The notes: generated by a model from the sequence alone, not told the origin. A stretch of DNA of 64,000 nucleotides from Telmatactis stephensoni (GCA_029948255.1 JALIZF010001791.1:248001-312000), one strand, 5' to 3'. Positions 47,647 through 58,917 are shown, counted from the stretch's first letter. Numbers and translations are program-made.

Positions 47647-50600
47647 ATGTCTATCTCTAAAAGAAAAAGTTATGATTTTTGGCAAAATGATTTGAAAGCA
47701 GCAAAATACGTCGTGGCTCCAATGGTTGACCAGTCGGAGTTACCATGGCGGATGTTGAGTCGAAAATACGGTGCACAGTTATGTTATACACCAATGTTAC
47801 ACTCAGCTTTGTTTGTTAAAGATCCTATTTACAGAAAGGAAATGTTTACCACGTGTTCAAAAGACCGTCCACTCATTACACAGGTAACCTAATTAACAAT
47901 ACAATCTCTACTACAAAACATAAGCTTAAATTTTTGCAATCAGTTAGTTGGTAACGATGTTATTTTCTTTCATTTTCAAAGTTTTGTACCAATGATCCTG
48001 AGATGTTTGTTCAAGCAGCAAAGTATGTAGAGAACCAGTGTGATGCAGTTGACTTGAATCTCGGCTGCCCTCAGACTATTGCAAAAAGAGGTAGAGTTTT
48101 AATCTTTTTCCTTTTATTGAGCTTGTGTTTTAATATACTAAATAAACATAGACATATAATATCAGCATACCCACATGATGGTTCTTCATCTGCTGGCATT
48201 CACACTCAGCATTCATACCTGTTTGGTAAACAACCAGAACTCAAATACAAAAGTGTTGTTTACTGTAAGTTAGATGGCACATTGTGTTTCATAACTTGTC
48301 TTGCAATGGCTTTCTCCCAATGATTTTGAGTGATATGGGCAGGGGATGTTACACGTCACTGGATGACGAGTTGAAGGAAAAATTCTACCTGTAACAGAAT
48401 AAGCTCAAAGACAAGTACAATTTTTATATTGTTCTGATATCTATTTCAACAATTTGATCTTTCTTATCTATAGGGCATTATGGAGCATTTCTACAAGATG
48501 AGTGGGACTTGATTTCAAAAATAGGTAATTGTTTCTAACATTGATCCTCAACTTTAATCAGAATCCTGTCCTCTCATCTAGTTGGGGACCTTCTCTATAC
48601 AAGAGACAGTCTTGATGCATTTTCCAAAGGTCCAGACAGACATCAAATTTGTGAAAGTAGTGAAAAAAATCTAATTACTCCTGGTGAAGAGGAAGTGTTT
48701 CAGTGCAGATTTGAACTCAGTAACAGAACTTGAGTGCTTTATTGAATCAGGCAAAATGGCAAATATTCCATGAAGGACACTTAATTCTTATAGTCATTTC
48801 CTTGTTGCCTGTATTATGTAACAGCTTTCTTTGACACATGTGCTGATTTTAAAAACTCAAAAAGAGCATATCAGAGTAGATAATTTTATTATATAATTTT
48901 ATATTAACTGTTTCTTGTCTTTAACAACTTTGTTCTTACAGTTAGTCTTGCACATGAAAAGCTAACCATTCCAGTTACTTGTAAGATAAGAGTGTTTGAC
49001 GATGTCCAAAAAACAATTGAATATGCTCAAATGCTGGAAAGAGCTGGCTGCCAAGTAAGTATATACCAAAAGTGATGAATGGAATATGAAAACAGTCTCC
49101 AAGATAAACAACCTCATCCAGTTAAACTTAATACATTTGTTTTGGGTTTCTCACAATTGTATATTTTGCTGTTCAGTATGATGGATTTTGTGTTTTGTGA
49201 CCATTAGATGTAAAGGGCCTATTGATCACTAAATATAGTTTTAAGTCATTCAAAAAAGTTTATATTTTGTGAACAATATATCACTTGCCTTTTAGTTATT
49301 AACTGTACATGGTAGGACAAGGGACAAAAAGGGATCACAAACTGGTCTTGCTGACTGGGATATCATTAAAGCTGTCAAGTAAGTACTAGCTGATAATTTA
49401 GGGTTCAATGACCTTATGCAGATTGTATAGAGCAGATTTTGTACGACTGTGAAAACAGCACAGTCACAGCACAGTTGAAGGGTTTTCTGTGAAAATGACC
49501 TAAATGACTTTTTGATGGATGTCCAGACATTGATTTTTAAGCATTGGAAAGTTCATTTTATCTTTTTCTACCATTCAATTTGGTTATATGGCATAAAATT
49601 GGAATGTTTTATAGACAACACCCATCTTACTGACATGGTCACAGCATATATCACAATCTGTTTCACACTCATACGAAAATGGCTCTGTGATCGTCAGAAA
49701 CTGTAGAGCAGATATTCATGTGGGAAATATGGTTCAGACATGCAGTACAGTCATTGTTAAATTGTACTGAAAAACAAGCCAATCAGGATCCTAATCAGAA
49801 TTCAAAGTTACAGTGTGGTACAATTACAATACAGAGAAAACATACCATTAACTAAAAGTGTTTCCCACCATGTGAAATTTCTCATAATCAACAAATTATC
49901 TATGTTTCAAAAATGTTCCTATGATCCAGTTAGCTGTTTGCATATGACTGTGAAAACATCACCACATGGTGACGTCACAGTTATGATAGAAATTTGGAAT
50001 GTTTTTATAGACAACATGGCACCGACATGACCATGGCACGGTTCATTTCACACCCATACAAAATCTGTTCTATTTTGATTAAAGGCGCTGTTACACTGTG
50101 CAATTTTCTCAGCAACCTGTCTCGCAACGGCATTGCAAAACAAGTTGCAGAGAAGATTATGGCACTGTTACACTGTGCAATTTTCCCCAGCAACTTGCAA
50201 TATTATACTCGTACCCAGAGCTCCTCAGAGCGAAATGAGAAATTGCGCATGGGCTCATAGAAAACGTGCCTCAAAAATTGCGAGGAAAGTTGCTAGAGGG
50301 GTGGTACACTATGCAATGGCATTGCAAGTTGCTGCAATGCGTTGCGAAAAGTAGACCCGAGTTCTACTTCATGCAACGCTACGCGCAACAAAAAAATTGC
50401 GAGACAACTCCTGTTACACTGTGCAATCCTCCAGCAACTTGTTTTGCAACACCGTTGCGAGACAAGTTGCTGAGAAAATTGCACAGTGTAACAGCGCCTT
50501 AATACATTGAAGCATTGCTTTTTACATTGGATTTTACCATCCTGCTTTGTTGAAATAGCCAGTGAATACAGTTCTGTATCATTGGTTGGCACTTTACATA

Positions 50601-53600
50601 GTTCACTGCTTTACTTATGCTTACTTACACTCGCCCTATACCAACAATATTTATCATTATTTCCAGGAAAAGTGTATCTATACCAATATTTGCCAATGGT
50701 AACATTCAGTACTTCAAGGATGTACAGGCTTGTTTGGAATATACTGGTGTTGATGGTATAATGACGGCAGGTATAGAATTAATCATTCACTTTCTATAAA
50801 CAGTGTTATTCCTTTTTCTCATTTTTCAGCATTTATCATTTATCTGACAGAATGCAATGGTGCAATTTATTCTGCACAATTGGCCTCAAAATTGCACTAA
50901 ATCACATAATTTACCACTTTCCACTCTATTAATTTGCAATTTTCTGCACTCTTTGTCAAAATGCATCCCTAAAAAATCACCAGATTCATGAAATATTTCT
51001 CTGGGAATAAAATCAAATTCCAAATTGGCTAGCTAGTGATAGAATTCATTGTTTCTTTGGCAATAGTAAGGCTTTAAATGACTTTTAAATTATAGTTGTT
51101 TCCCATACATTCTCAATCATTTGACAAAAACCAACAAGGTATTCCTATTGCTGCACAACTGAGGACATGAGTTATAATTGTAAGCATGCTTGTGATTGGC
51201 AGACATTTAAAAAGGGATCATATTTGTTTGCAGGGAATATTGAGACAAGAAGAAAGATAAAGGTCTAAAACTATGGACTTTTAATAAAAGAATTTATTTA
51301 TTGATTTCACAATGAGTCAAACTTAATTCTAAATATGTACAGTAAAATTTCTACACTTTTTACACTATTTCCCAAAATTTCCACACCATTTTCTTTCTTT
51401 TCCCGCACTCTATCAGATGACAGTCCTGATTTATGCAGATTAGCACTAGTAGCCAAATTATGAAAGTAAAAGGATGGAACACTGTATAGTAGTGTCCATC
51501 TTAAGGGGTTTCACAACATAGGGACTAACTACATCTACTTTGGAATACTTTTCAGAGGGCAATCTTCATAACCCTGCTTTACTGGCAGACAAAGAACCTA
51601 TGGTTTGGGAAATGGCTGAAGAGTATCTGCAGCTTGTTGACCAATATCCTTGCCAGTTATCAGCTGTAAGAGGGCATTTATTCAAGCTTTGGCACCATAG
51701 GTATGTTGGGGTTGGTTGAGTTGGGTCGGTGGGTTGGGTCAGTGGGTTTGGTTGGTCGTCAGTCACTCGGGATGTTGTTTATGTTGTTGTTGCCTTACAC
51801 CTATATGATTGTCGCTTGTGATTATGCTTTTGAACCAGGCTTCTTATTACATTCTCTATAATAACTACAAATAGTGCATCCAAGTTGAAATATATGACCC
51901 TCTAAATCCCAATTATCTGTTTTGTATAGTCTATGCAAGCACACAGATCTTCGAATGAAACTGGGTGATTCGAAGTCTCTTGCAGAAGTCAAGCAAATCA
52001 ATGCTGATATTACACAGAGAGTCAAGGTACGAGTTTATCATCATTAGATTTATTTGAATTCAAAGGTAATTTTCGGGACAAATTCCATGCAAATGTTCCG
52101 AAAATGTACTTGAAATATGGCTATTTCCAGTAACTAGAGACTTCAGTATCAATCCTACAAAATGACCATTATTTTTGTCTCTTTATGAACAGAAGGATGC
52201 TAAGGAAAACACTGATGAGCCAGTAGCATTTTCAGGGTTACCGCATTGGGTGTGTCAACCATATGTAAGACCAAGGTAAGAATGTCCTTTTTTACACAAA
52301 CAGTAAAAAATGTTTACATGTTTACCATTTTAAAAGTAATTGTCATGTACAGTCAACTCCCTTCATCCCATTTTTTGTGGGGGAGGGGAGGGGAGACACC
52401 TGTATTCTGGGGAGGGGGGACTGCCTTTGTCCTTCCAGTCCTCCCCTGTGAAGAAAGCACTATACAGACTCTGTTAATGACTTTACTCTGGCAATTTTGT
52501 TTCAGCCCTAAAGATAAACCTCCAGCACAAACCGATAAGTGCAAAGTGGAAGGAAATGAGGAAAATCAAAAACTCAGTGAAAGGCAAATTAGAAGAGCTC
52601 AGAAGAAGCAAAGGCAGTTATTGTATAAAAGCCAAAAAGGTAAATCAACTTTTAGCAGCACGAGAGAGCTGAGTGTGACAAAAGAGACATTGAAAGAGAG
52701 AGAGAAATGTGAAAAACAAGACAGGAAAATAGCTGTGAAAAGATCAGCAGCCAGACAGGAAAGCTAGTTACAAGCTAAATTTCAAAACCTATTTTTTTCA
52801 ACAGTTCGAATCGAGTGGACTTTCTGCACAGAATGTTCAACAAATCCTATGGTAAGTCATTTTTGAACTCTTTCCCTGCTGGAAGATAGTCTGGGATAGT
52901 TTACAGGTGTTGTTAATTCGCTGTCAGTTCTTCAATTGTTGATGTTTTTAGACTTATCATCAAAGTCCCAAACAGCAGTTATTTATTGTTTGCTGTCTTT
53001 GTAAGCAGCCAACTCTGTTGAGCTGCCAGATTTCTGTAATTCAACAATAAAAAGTGAACTCCCTCTAACAAGGACACCATCAGGACCATCAAGAGGTGTC
53101 CGTCTAAGAGGGGTGTCCATCTTTGAATGTAGTACATGTGTTTCGACAGAAAGTTAGGGACCATGGGTGTCCATTCTAAAGCGGTGTCCATCCCCGGGGG
53201 GGGGGGGGTACTCATTCCAGTTTTGGGTAGGGATGTGCCACTGAGCCCCTCGAACCCTGACCCTGTTGCAGAGCAAAATTTCCAAAATTGATACCCTGTT
53301 CCAGAGTAAATGCCTGCCTCATTTCATTGCTTCCGACCAAGTTGACGTGTCGTTAATCCCTTTTAGCTTGGCCTTTTAGACGAACTTTGTTAAATAGATA
53401 CACTGTTCCAGAGAGTAAATTACCATTTTTATATACCCTGTTCCAGAGTAAAATCGCTGAAAACCCTACCCTGTTTGGCGGCACTTACCCGTATAGCAAA
53501 TATAGGGGAGTACCCCCCCCCCCCCCCCCCCGGGTGTCCATCTTATTGAGGTGTCCATTAGAATTCACTGTATATAGACACTCGATACAGCTTTGACTAC

Positions 53601-54203
53601 ATAACCATTGTCGACTGGTTCTATCATTTGTAGGGTACAAAGTGTGAATATCAATTATGTCGACATTGTTGTAAAGTAAAAACTGCAACTAATAAACTGG
53701 ACTGTATGGGTAAGTGCAACACGAACTGTGGTCAGGGTTTCTTTGGCATCTTCTATTTGTCTTGGGAAAGCAGATATCAATACGAAGTTCTTGGGTTCAT
53801 ACATAGTTAATAACTATGGTTCATAGGAAGCTAAAGGCAACTTTTTCTGTAGCATTGCACGCAGCATAGTTGTACTGTGTGTCCAGCCCTAATGTGCACA
53901 GTTGTTGCAGGGTTGGACACATACATGGTGTAATTTAGATTATCGTGGACGAAGCTCGAGACCAAAGTACACTAGTACAGTTGACGCAAAGGCTTCTGGG
54001 ATTCCAATTAGGTAGCATCCTATACTACTTGGTTCAAAAGGATGTCAAATGTCATTGAATGAATGTTTCCCACTTTCTTTTTATCAGGTCATCGATTCTG
54101 GTTTAATTCTGGACGAAAAAAGAAAAAGCTCGATGACCAAACTATAGCTATTCCGGAAGAAGGACAAATGCAAAACATGACAACGCTACACATTGCTAGC
54201 TGA
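47647..54203 (+). CDS. DUS1L: DUS1L-type tRNA-dihydrouridine synthase
   Basis: Thirteen coding exons: 47647-47883, 47982-48090, 48474-48524, 48942-49054, 49296-49378, 50667-50770, 51556-51700, 51930-52026, 52193-52275, 52506-52639, 52805-52851, 53634-53709, 54088-54203; 464 aa (human about 473). The family reduces uridine to dihydrouridine in the tRNA D-loop with FMN and NADPH. Seen: the FMN-binding start [12 protein letters not shown] (24-35), catalytic Cys108 in LNLGCPQ, HGRTR (175-179), [10 protein letters not shown] (about 203-212), a [13 protein letters not shown] block, a basic helix [14 protein letters not shown], and a C-terminal Cys-rich segment ([23 protein letters not shown]) as in animal DUS1L. 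The 5' ATG follows AACAAC. Introns carry family A MITEs and a nested pair of elements. Confidence 0.95.
49429..49688. repeat. MITE family A, copy 12 (expanded)
   Basis: Left end TAGAGCAGATTTTGTACGAC, right end CACACTCATACGAAAATGGCTC, core ATAGACAACACCCATCTTAC. About 110 bp longer than other copies because of extra interior sequence. Confidence 0.7.
49930..50073. repeat. MITE family A, copy 13
   Basis: GTTTGCATATGACTGTGAAA at left, CACACCCATACAAAATCTG at right; core TTTTTATAGACAACATGGCA. Confidence 0.75.
50082..50501. mobile_element. ~420-bp inverted-repeat element in DUS1L intron
   Basis: AAGGCGCTGTTACACTGTGC begins the left arm and GCACAGTGTAACAGCGCCTT ends the right arm. Arms continue through TTTTCTCAGCAAC and CGTTGCGAGACAAG. 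Related pieces (CACTGTGCAACTTTCTCAGC) occur at about 24958. Several overlapping open frames on both strands come from its symmetry. Confidence 0.85.
53045..53572. repeat. Outer GGTGTCCAT-type element, split by insertion
   Basis: AGTGAACTCCCTCTAACAAG at left and GGTGTCCATTAGAATTCACTG at right are rough inverted ends. GTGTCCATCT units recur inside. The element at 53193-53533 interrupts it. Confidence 0.6.
53184..53542. mobile_element. Second G-run-ended element, nested, with target duplication
   Basis: Starts CCCGGGGG...TACTCATTCC, ends GGAGTACCCCCC...CGG. GTGTCCATC flanks it at 53184-53192 and 53534-53542. Inside, CCCTGTTCCAGAGTAAA recurs. It shares end type and duplication size class with the element at 20917-21305. 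The 20-base C run makes its exact length uncertain. Confidence 0.7.
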
Positions 54204-54778
54204 CAACATGGCTGAAGGCATTGCAAGAGTTCTTGATTGAACTTCTAGCAATTGATCTCACTACTCTATTCTCACTGGATTTCTTAAACCACATTAATCA
54301 ATGAAACACCATCAGGGAAACATGTCCTAATAGCAATCTTAAGCACTTTGCATGCTTCAATTGCCTATAGTTTACACTCTCACAGTTTTTCTTGCACTCC
54401 GTGAAAACAGCGTGAAAACCAAGGCCAACATTTTCTGTAGATTCATTAGTTAAACCACAGGTAGCCCAAGCAGCACAATTTTTTTAATCAAAATATATAC
54501 CAGATTTATCTCTGATATAAGGTTTCACGAAATTAAGAAGTGCGTTTTAAAAACTAGCGACGGGAAAGAAGCTGAAGAATTTCCTGAACAGTCAGCTTTA
54601 ATGGTCCGCGGTTATCGCCATGAAACTATAACGCGCCACCTTCGTTTCGCATCTTTTAATATACTAAAGATTTCTCGCTCGAAAATATTTCATTATTTCA
54701 TCGATCCAATTATTCTTGTGTGTGTTAAGCGATTTGGTAACATCGGAAAATAGGTTTTTGTCGCTGCTGTCTTTAATT

Positions 54779-54784
54779 AATAAA
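54779..54784 (+). terminator. Candidate DUS1L polyadenylation signal
   Basis: AATAAA 576 bases after the DUS1L stop and about 70 bases before the end of the opposing GPCR copy. Confidence 0.45.
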
Positions 54785-54852
54785 TGTTCCGGTTGCATGC
54801 CCGACCTCTCATACCTTCGTTTAGACCATCAATATGTTTCGACTGTTTAGAC

Positions 54853-55916
54853 TTAGGTTGGTTGCGGATTGCGGGAGCTGATTCGAATCACAGTGGCAAC
54901 GCCCTTTTCAGCTCCCTCTACTGGCAGCACACGGTTTCCTTCCCTTAGATCAGGTCGGATATTTCTTGAGCGCCTGCAACAACACTTGCAAATTAAGGAC
55001 TTAAAGTTCTCCCTGAAAATGTCATTGAATATCAGATAGATGAAAAAGTTGTAGCACAAATTCAAGTACGCAATGAAGAGCGTAACAAAAATAGCTGAAT
55101 AACCAAAAGAAAAAGCGAGCTGCCTCAACAACTTCCGTACACTTAGAATACCATAAGACAGTAAGATTCCACTCGATAAACTCACGATCGCTACAGACAT
55201 TTTCAGAACTTTTCGGTTTTGTTGTTCCCTTCGTCTTCTTATCGAGTCATTTTGCTGTCCCGGGACTTTGTGTTGATGAAGTTTATAGACGATCAGTGCG
55301 TAAATGATGGCGATAACCACGATTGGTAAAACAACTACTTAATATATAGAGTGAGCAGAAGTATATGAAATAGGAAATTTGGTCAGTATACCAACAATAA
55401 ATCGTGTCTTTAATTAGACTACGAACGAAGTACAGATAGGGCGATGCAATGCATGCCGCAACAACCCACATTCCCGGTAGAATGTATTTTAGTCGAGACC
55501 TGCTGAAGCCTCCTTTCAGTGGATGGGCTACGGCGTAGTACCGATCGACGGCGATAAAAACACAACTGTACATAGAAACGGTATTTGAAACACATGATGC
55601 ATAATTCGCAGATTTGCAGAACCCAAGCATTAGGGCTTCGTCAATCTCCCATCTCATGTCAAAGTTTATCTGCGAAACCCTCAAAGGAAGAAGAAAAATT
55701 GTAGACAGAAAATCACTGACAGCCATGTTGGCCACCAAGAAATTGGTGGTAGTTCTCAATCGATGGTCTTTGTAGATTGCCCATACGATGAAAAAGTTGC
55801 CAAAGACAGAGACGAGCAAAAGAAGGCAGTAAACTAGAGTGAGGGGTAATTGTCCAAGTATCGAGCCATGATTGATAGAACTTCCGTTTCCAAAGGTTCG
55901 AACTTCCATTCAACAT
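54853..55916 (-). pseudogene. Class A GPCR copy, frameshifted
   Basis: Homologous to the intact receptor at 57895-58893. Part 1 (55909-about 55335) covers the N-terminus to TM5 and has GN in TM1, AVSDFL in TM2, VDRYYAV after TM3 and W in TM4. Part 2 (about 55330-54853) covers the end of TM5 to the C-terminus, with NFFIYLIF and a Cys-rich tail. Aligned to the intact copy, TM5 lacks a net 2 nt, so the two parts are in different frames. Near the start, 5 extra nt put the ancestral ATG (55916) out of frame, but a second ATG at 55909 restores it. The C-terminus is 20 residues longer than the intact copy's. It is probably a young pseudogene; an assembly error in TM5 is the alternative. Confidence 0.8.
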
Positions 55917-56429
55917 GTTGAAAGCGAGCTTTTCATATCGACTCAGGAAATTTGGAAACTAATCAACCAGCTGCAAGGTGTTTGCTTGCAAAAGAATTGC
56001 CCATCAACTCAGTGCCAATTGCATTTGTAATCAATTTCTTCATGCAAAGCTAAACTTCAAACTATATATTATGAACAGTCATAGCTTGAATTGGTTATGG
56101 TAAACGGTAAAGTCATCAAAATCCACAATGACCCGTCTCAACTGGATTTCTAGTGATACACTAATGGTTATATTGTGAAAGTTTACTGAATGCAACTTTA
56201 AATGATTCAGAGAAACATAAATCAACAGCTGCAGATGCGTTTTCTTTTGTCTGACATTATGTACTTTCTTCTTGATGGTTCTAGTCGGTAATCTTTCATC
56301 AGATGGTTGAGAGTTTAATTAGATCGACACATTGTTAGAAACGATTAAAAGATCCAAGAAAACATAAGCGCACTGTTGCTTTGCAATGACATTGGAACAA
56401 AAATCTTAAAAAGATTTTCAAAACATCAA

Positions 56430-56545
56430 GAAGGGAGGGGGCCTGGGTTTACTGTGCTGCCAGTACTGAAAGGGAGCTGTGTTGCCATGGTGATTCAATC
56501 AGATTTCGCAATCTGCAACCAACATAGTTATGGTCTTAAGACATG
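56430..56545 (+). pseudogene. Relic of a third GPCR copy (3' end only)
   Basis: GGGAGGGG, GTGCTGCCAGTA, GAGCTGTGTTGCCATGGTG, ATTCAATCAG and CAATCTGCAACCAAC follow the same order as the 3' coding end and flank of the other two copies. Upstream, AATGACATT at 56386 may match the NDI codons after TM7. No reading frame remains. Confidence 0.6.
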
Positions 56546-56796
56546 TAAGATGATAATGATAATTTTTTATATTTTATTTTCGTACCAAATTGTCCAATAC
56601 ATAAAAGAATAATTGCACTCATAAATAATGAAGTATGTTTGATGAAACACGATGTGAAATGAACATCATGCTCAGCTTAGTTTCATAGCGATAACCACTG
56701 GATATTAAAGTTCACTGCTCAGGAAATTGTTTTCTTCGTGTCCGGCTGCTTTTTTCGAAATGTCAGTTCTTAAGAAAAGCAAGAAGGAAGCTAAGG

Positions 56797-56972
56797 GATC
56801 TTGGGGTTGAGACATCCTTGGGGACCCAGGGCGAAAGGGGAGAGGAAGGACCGGAGGGGGAGGGTGGTTCCCTTTCCTTCCCCTTCCTCATCCCCCTCCG
56901 GTCCTTCCCCTCTCTCCCCCTCACCCTTCGCCCTGGGTTCCCGGGGATGGAGTTGAGACTTCTTGGGATTAA
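56797..56972. repeat. Long GC-rich hairpin between GPCR copies
   Basis: GGGACCCAGGGCGAAAGGGG pairs with CACCCTTCGCCCTGGGTTCCC; GGAAGGACCGGAGGGGGA pairs with TCCCCCTCCGGTCCTTCC. Outer arms CTTGGGGTTGAGAC and GTTGAGACTTCTTGGG are direct-type matches, not inverted. Confidence 0.8.
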
Positions 56973-57894
56973 GATGAAATGATCTCGTAACCACATGGAA
57001 AATCCTTGGAGACTAGTGTTTTATACTACTTACCTAATGGGCATGTCTCGCATCAATGAACGGTTATTCTAGCCATTGAATTCATGTTCAACGTTGATGC
57101 CTTTTTGACGTCACAAACGCCACATAGCAACCGCGGGATCAGGTTGCGGGTCAGTATCGATTTTCTATAAGGTTCAGTAGAAAGAAAAACACTGAAACAG
57201 ACATTAGGCACTAAGTTGGAAAGCATTTGACTGTAAGTCTGTTTCTTCTTTATTCACGTAGCAATCCTGTACCGTTTTCTTTGTGTAATAATTGTTCTGT
57301 TTGCTGCTTTTTGATTTGATTCCCCCTTCTCGGTTCGCGGGATCGCATCAATTTAGAGCGGGATGAAAGTAACTGTCCAAAACATTGTACTTTTTCGTAT
57401 CGAAAAACAAGCCGTTTTACCACCACCACAAGAGGAGATTTGTTCTAAAAGATTTTTATTGTCTCAGCTTTTATTATCGTCCTGAACCTCATATCAATCC
57501 TTTGGAAGTAGTACGACTGGCTAGTGACCAGAAAATTGATATAAAAATGCAGTTTATACTGAGAACCAAGAAAAGCGGTGCTAGCTGTCAAATGCAATAA
57601 ATATTTTGTTCTCTATGATTCTGTCCCCATCGTAAACAAGCCGTTACGTACGTCATAATGAACTGACATATGGCAATTGTTCGTGATCTGTTTGTCGATA
57701 TGCGGAATTTAGCTATATAATGCTTAGCAACCCGAATTGCATTGATTAAGTTGGCCTGGTCGGCAATTCTGTGCAACCGAAGGACCAAAACATCTGCAGA
57801 TTTTCTCGAACCTTATCGACAACTTCAACTGGCGTCCAAATCCAAATTTTATTGGCAAATTATACATGAGTCGAAAAAAAAGTTCGCTTTCAAC

Positions 57895-58893
57895 ATGTTG
57901 AATGGAAGTTCAAGCCTGGGAAGTTTTATCAATCAGGGCTCGGTCTTTGGGAAATTATCCCTCACTCTAGTTTACTGCCTTCTTTTGCTCGTCTCTGTCT
58001 TTGGCAACTCTTTCATCGTATGGGCAATCTACAAAGACCATCGATTGAGAACCACCACCAATTTCTTGGTGGCCAACATAGCTGTCAGTGATCTTCTGTC
58101 TACAATTTTTATTCTTCCTTTGAGAATTACGCAGATCAACTTTGACAACAGATGGAAGATTAACCAAGCCCTAATGCTTGGGTTCTGCAAAACTGCAAAT
58201 TATGCATCATATGTTTCGAATACCGTTTCTATGTACAGTTGTGTTTTTATCGCCGTCGATCGGTACTACGCCGTGGCTCATCCACTGAAAGGAGGCTTCA
58301 GCAGGTCTCGACTAAAATACATTCTACCGGGAATGTGGGTTTATGCGGCTGGCATTGCATCACCTTATCTGTACTTCGTTCGTAGTCTAATTAAAGACAC
58401 GATTCATTGTTGGTATACTGACCAAATGTCCTTTTTGATATTCATGGAATTTGTCGTCTCTGTGATGAATGTTGCTTTACCAATCCTGGTCATCGCCATC
58501 ATTTACGCACTGATCGTCTACAAACTTCATCAGCACAAAGTCCCTGGACAGCAAAATGACTCGATAAGAAGACGGAGGGAGCAACAAAACCGAAAAGTTT
58601 TGAAAATGTCTGTAGCGATCGTAACACTGTCGTGTGGATCCTCACTATTTTTAGGTGTTATAAATGTACGGGCGTTACTCGGACAGCTCGATTTTTCTTT
58701 TGGTTATCCAGATATTTTTGTTATGCTCTTCTTTGTGTACTTATATTACTGCTACAACTTTTTCATCTATCTAATCTTCAATGACATTTACAGGGAGAAC
58801 TTTAAGTCCTTATTTTGCAAGTGTTGTTGCAGGTGTTCAAGAAATACCCGAGCTGATCTAAGGGAAGGAAACCGCATGCTGCCGGTAGAGTGA
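57895..58893 (+). CDS. Class A (rhodopsin-like) GPCR, orphan
   Basis: Single exon, 332 aa, seven membrane segments. Seen: N-glycosylation site N3; TM1 with GN (37-38); TM2 NIAVSDLL with Asp66; Cys98 and Cys172 as the usual TM3-ECL2 disulfide pair; DRY at 122-124 followed by YAVAHP; Trp148 in TM4; PILVIAIIYALIVY in TM5; a basic loop (RRRREQQNRKVLKM); TM7 with NFFIY in place of NPxxY; and a CKCCCRC tail suited to palmitoylation. TM6 lacks CWxP. The frame is open upstream to 57742, but the ATG at 57895 is shared with the - strand copy and gives a normal short N-terminus. The general look is of a peptide-type receptor; the ligand cannot be inferred. Stop codon at 58891-58893 lies where the paralog reads Gly. 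Confidence 0.85.
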   Translation: MLNGSSSLGSFINQGSVFGKLSLTLVYCLLLLVSVFGNSFIVWAIYKDHRLRTTTNFLVANIAVSDLLSTIFILPLRITQINFDNRWKINQALMLGFCKTANYASYVSNTVSMYSCVFIAVDRYYAVAHPLKGGFSRSRLKYILPGMWVYAAGIASPYLYFVRSLIKDTIHCWYTDQMSFLIFMEFVVSVMNVALPILVIAIIYALIVYKLHQHKVPGQQNDSIRRRREQQNRKVLKMSVAIVTLSCGSSLFLGVINVRALLGQLDFSFGYPDIFVMLFFVYLYYCYNFFIYLIFNDIYRENFKSLFCKCCCRCSRNTRADLREGNRMLPVE

Positions 58894-58917
58894 GCTGAAA
58901 AGGGTGTTGCCGCGGTG

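Larger units (their letters stand above)
55917..57894. other. Spacer between the two GPCR copies
   Basis: No intact gene. Homology to the other copy extends a little upstream of both start codons (TCGCTTTCAACATGTTGAATG). It holds a relic of a third GPCR 3' end (56430-56545), a long hairpin (56797-56972) and AT-rich DNA with a short open frame at 57385-57600 that I do not trust. Confidence 0.55.

Noticed and set aside
50005..50592. Several overlapping small frames on both strands
   Set aside because: They come from the inverted-repeat element at 50082-50501.
57742..57894. 51-codon N-terminal extension of the intact GPCR
   Set aside because: The paralog shares the ATG at 57895, and the extension would put a basic Lys/Arg-rich segment before TM1 with no signal peptide.
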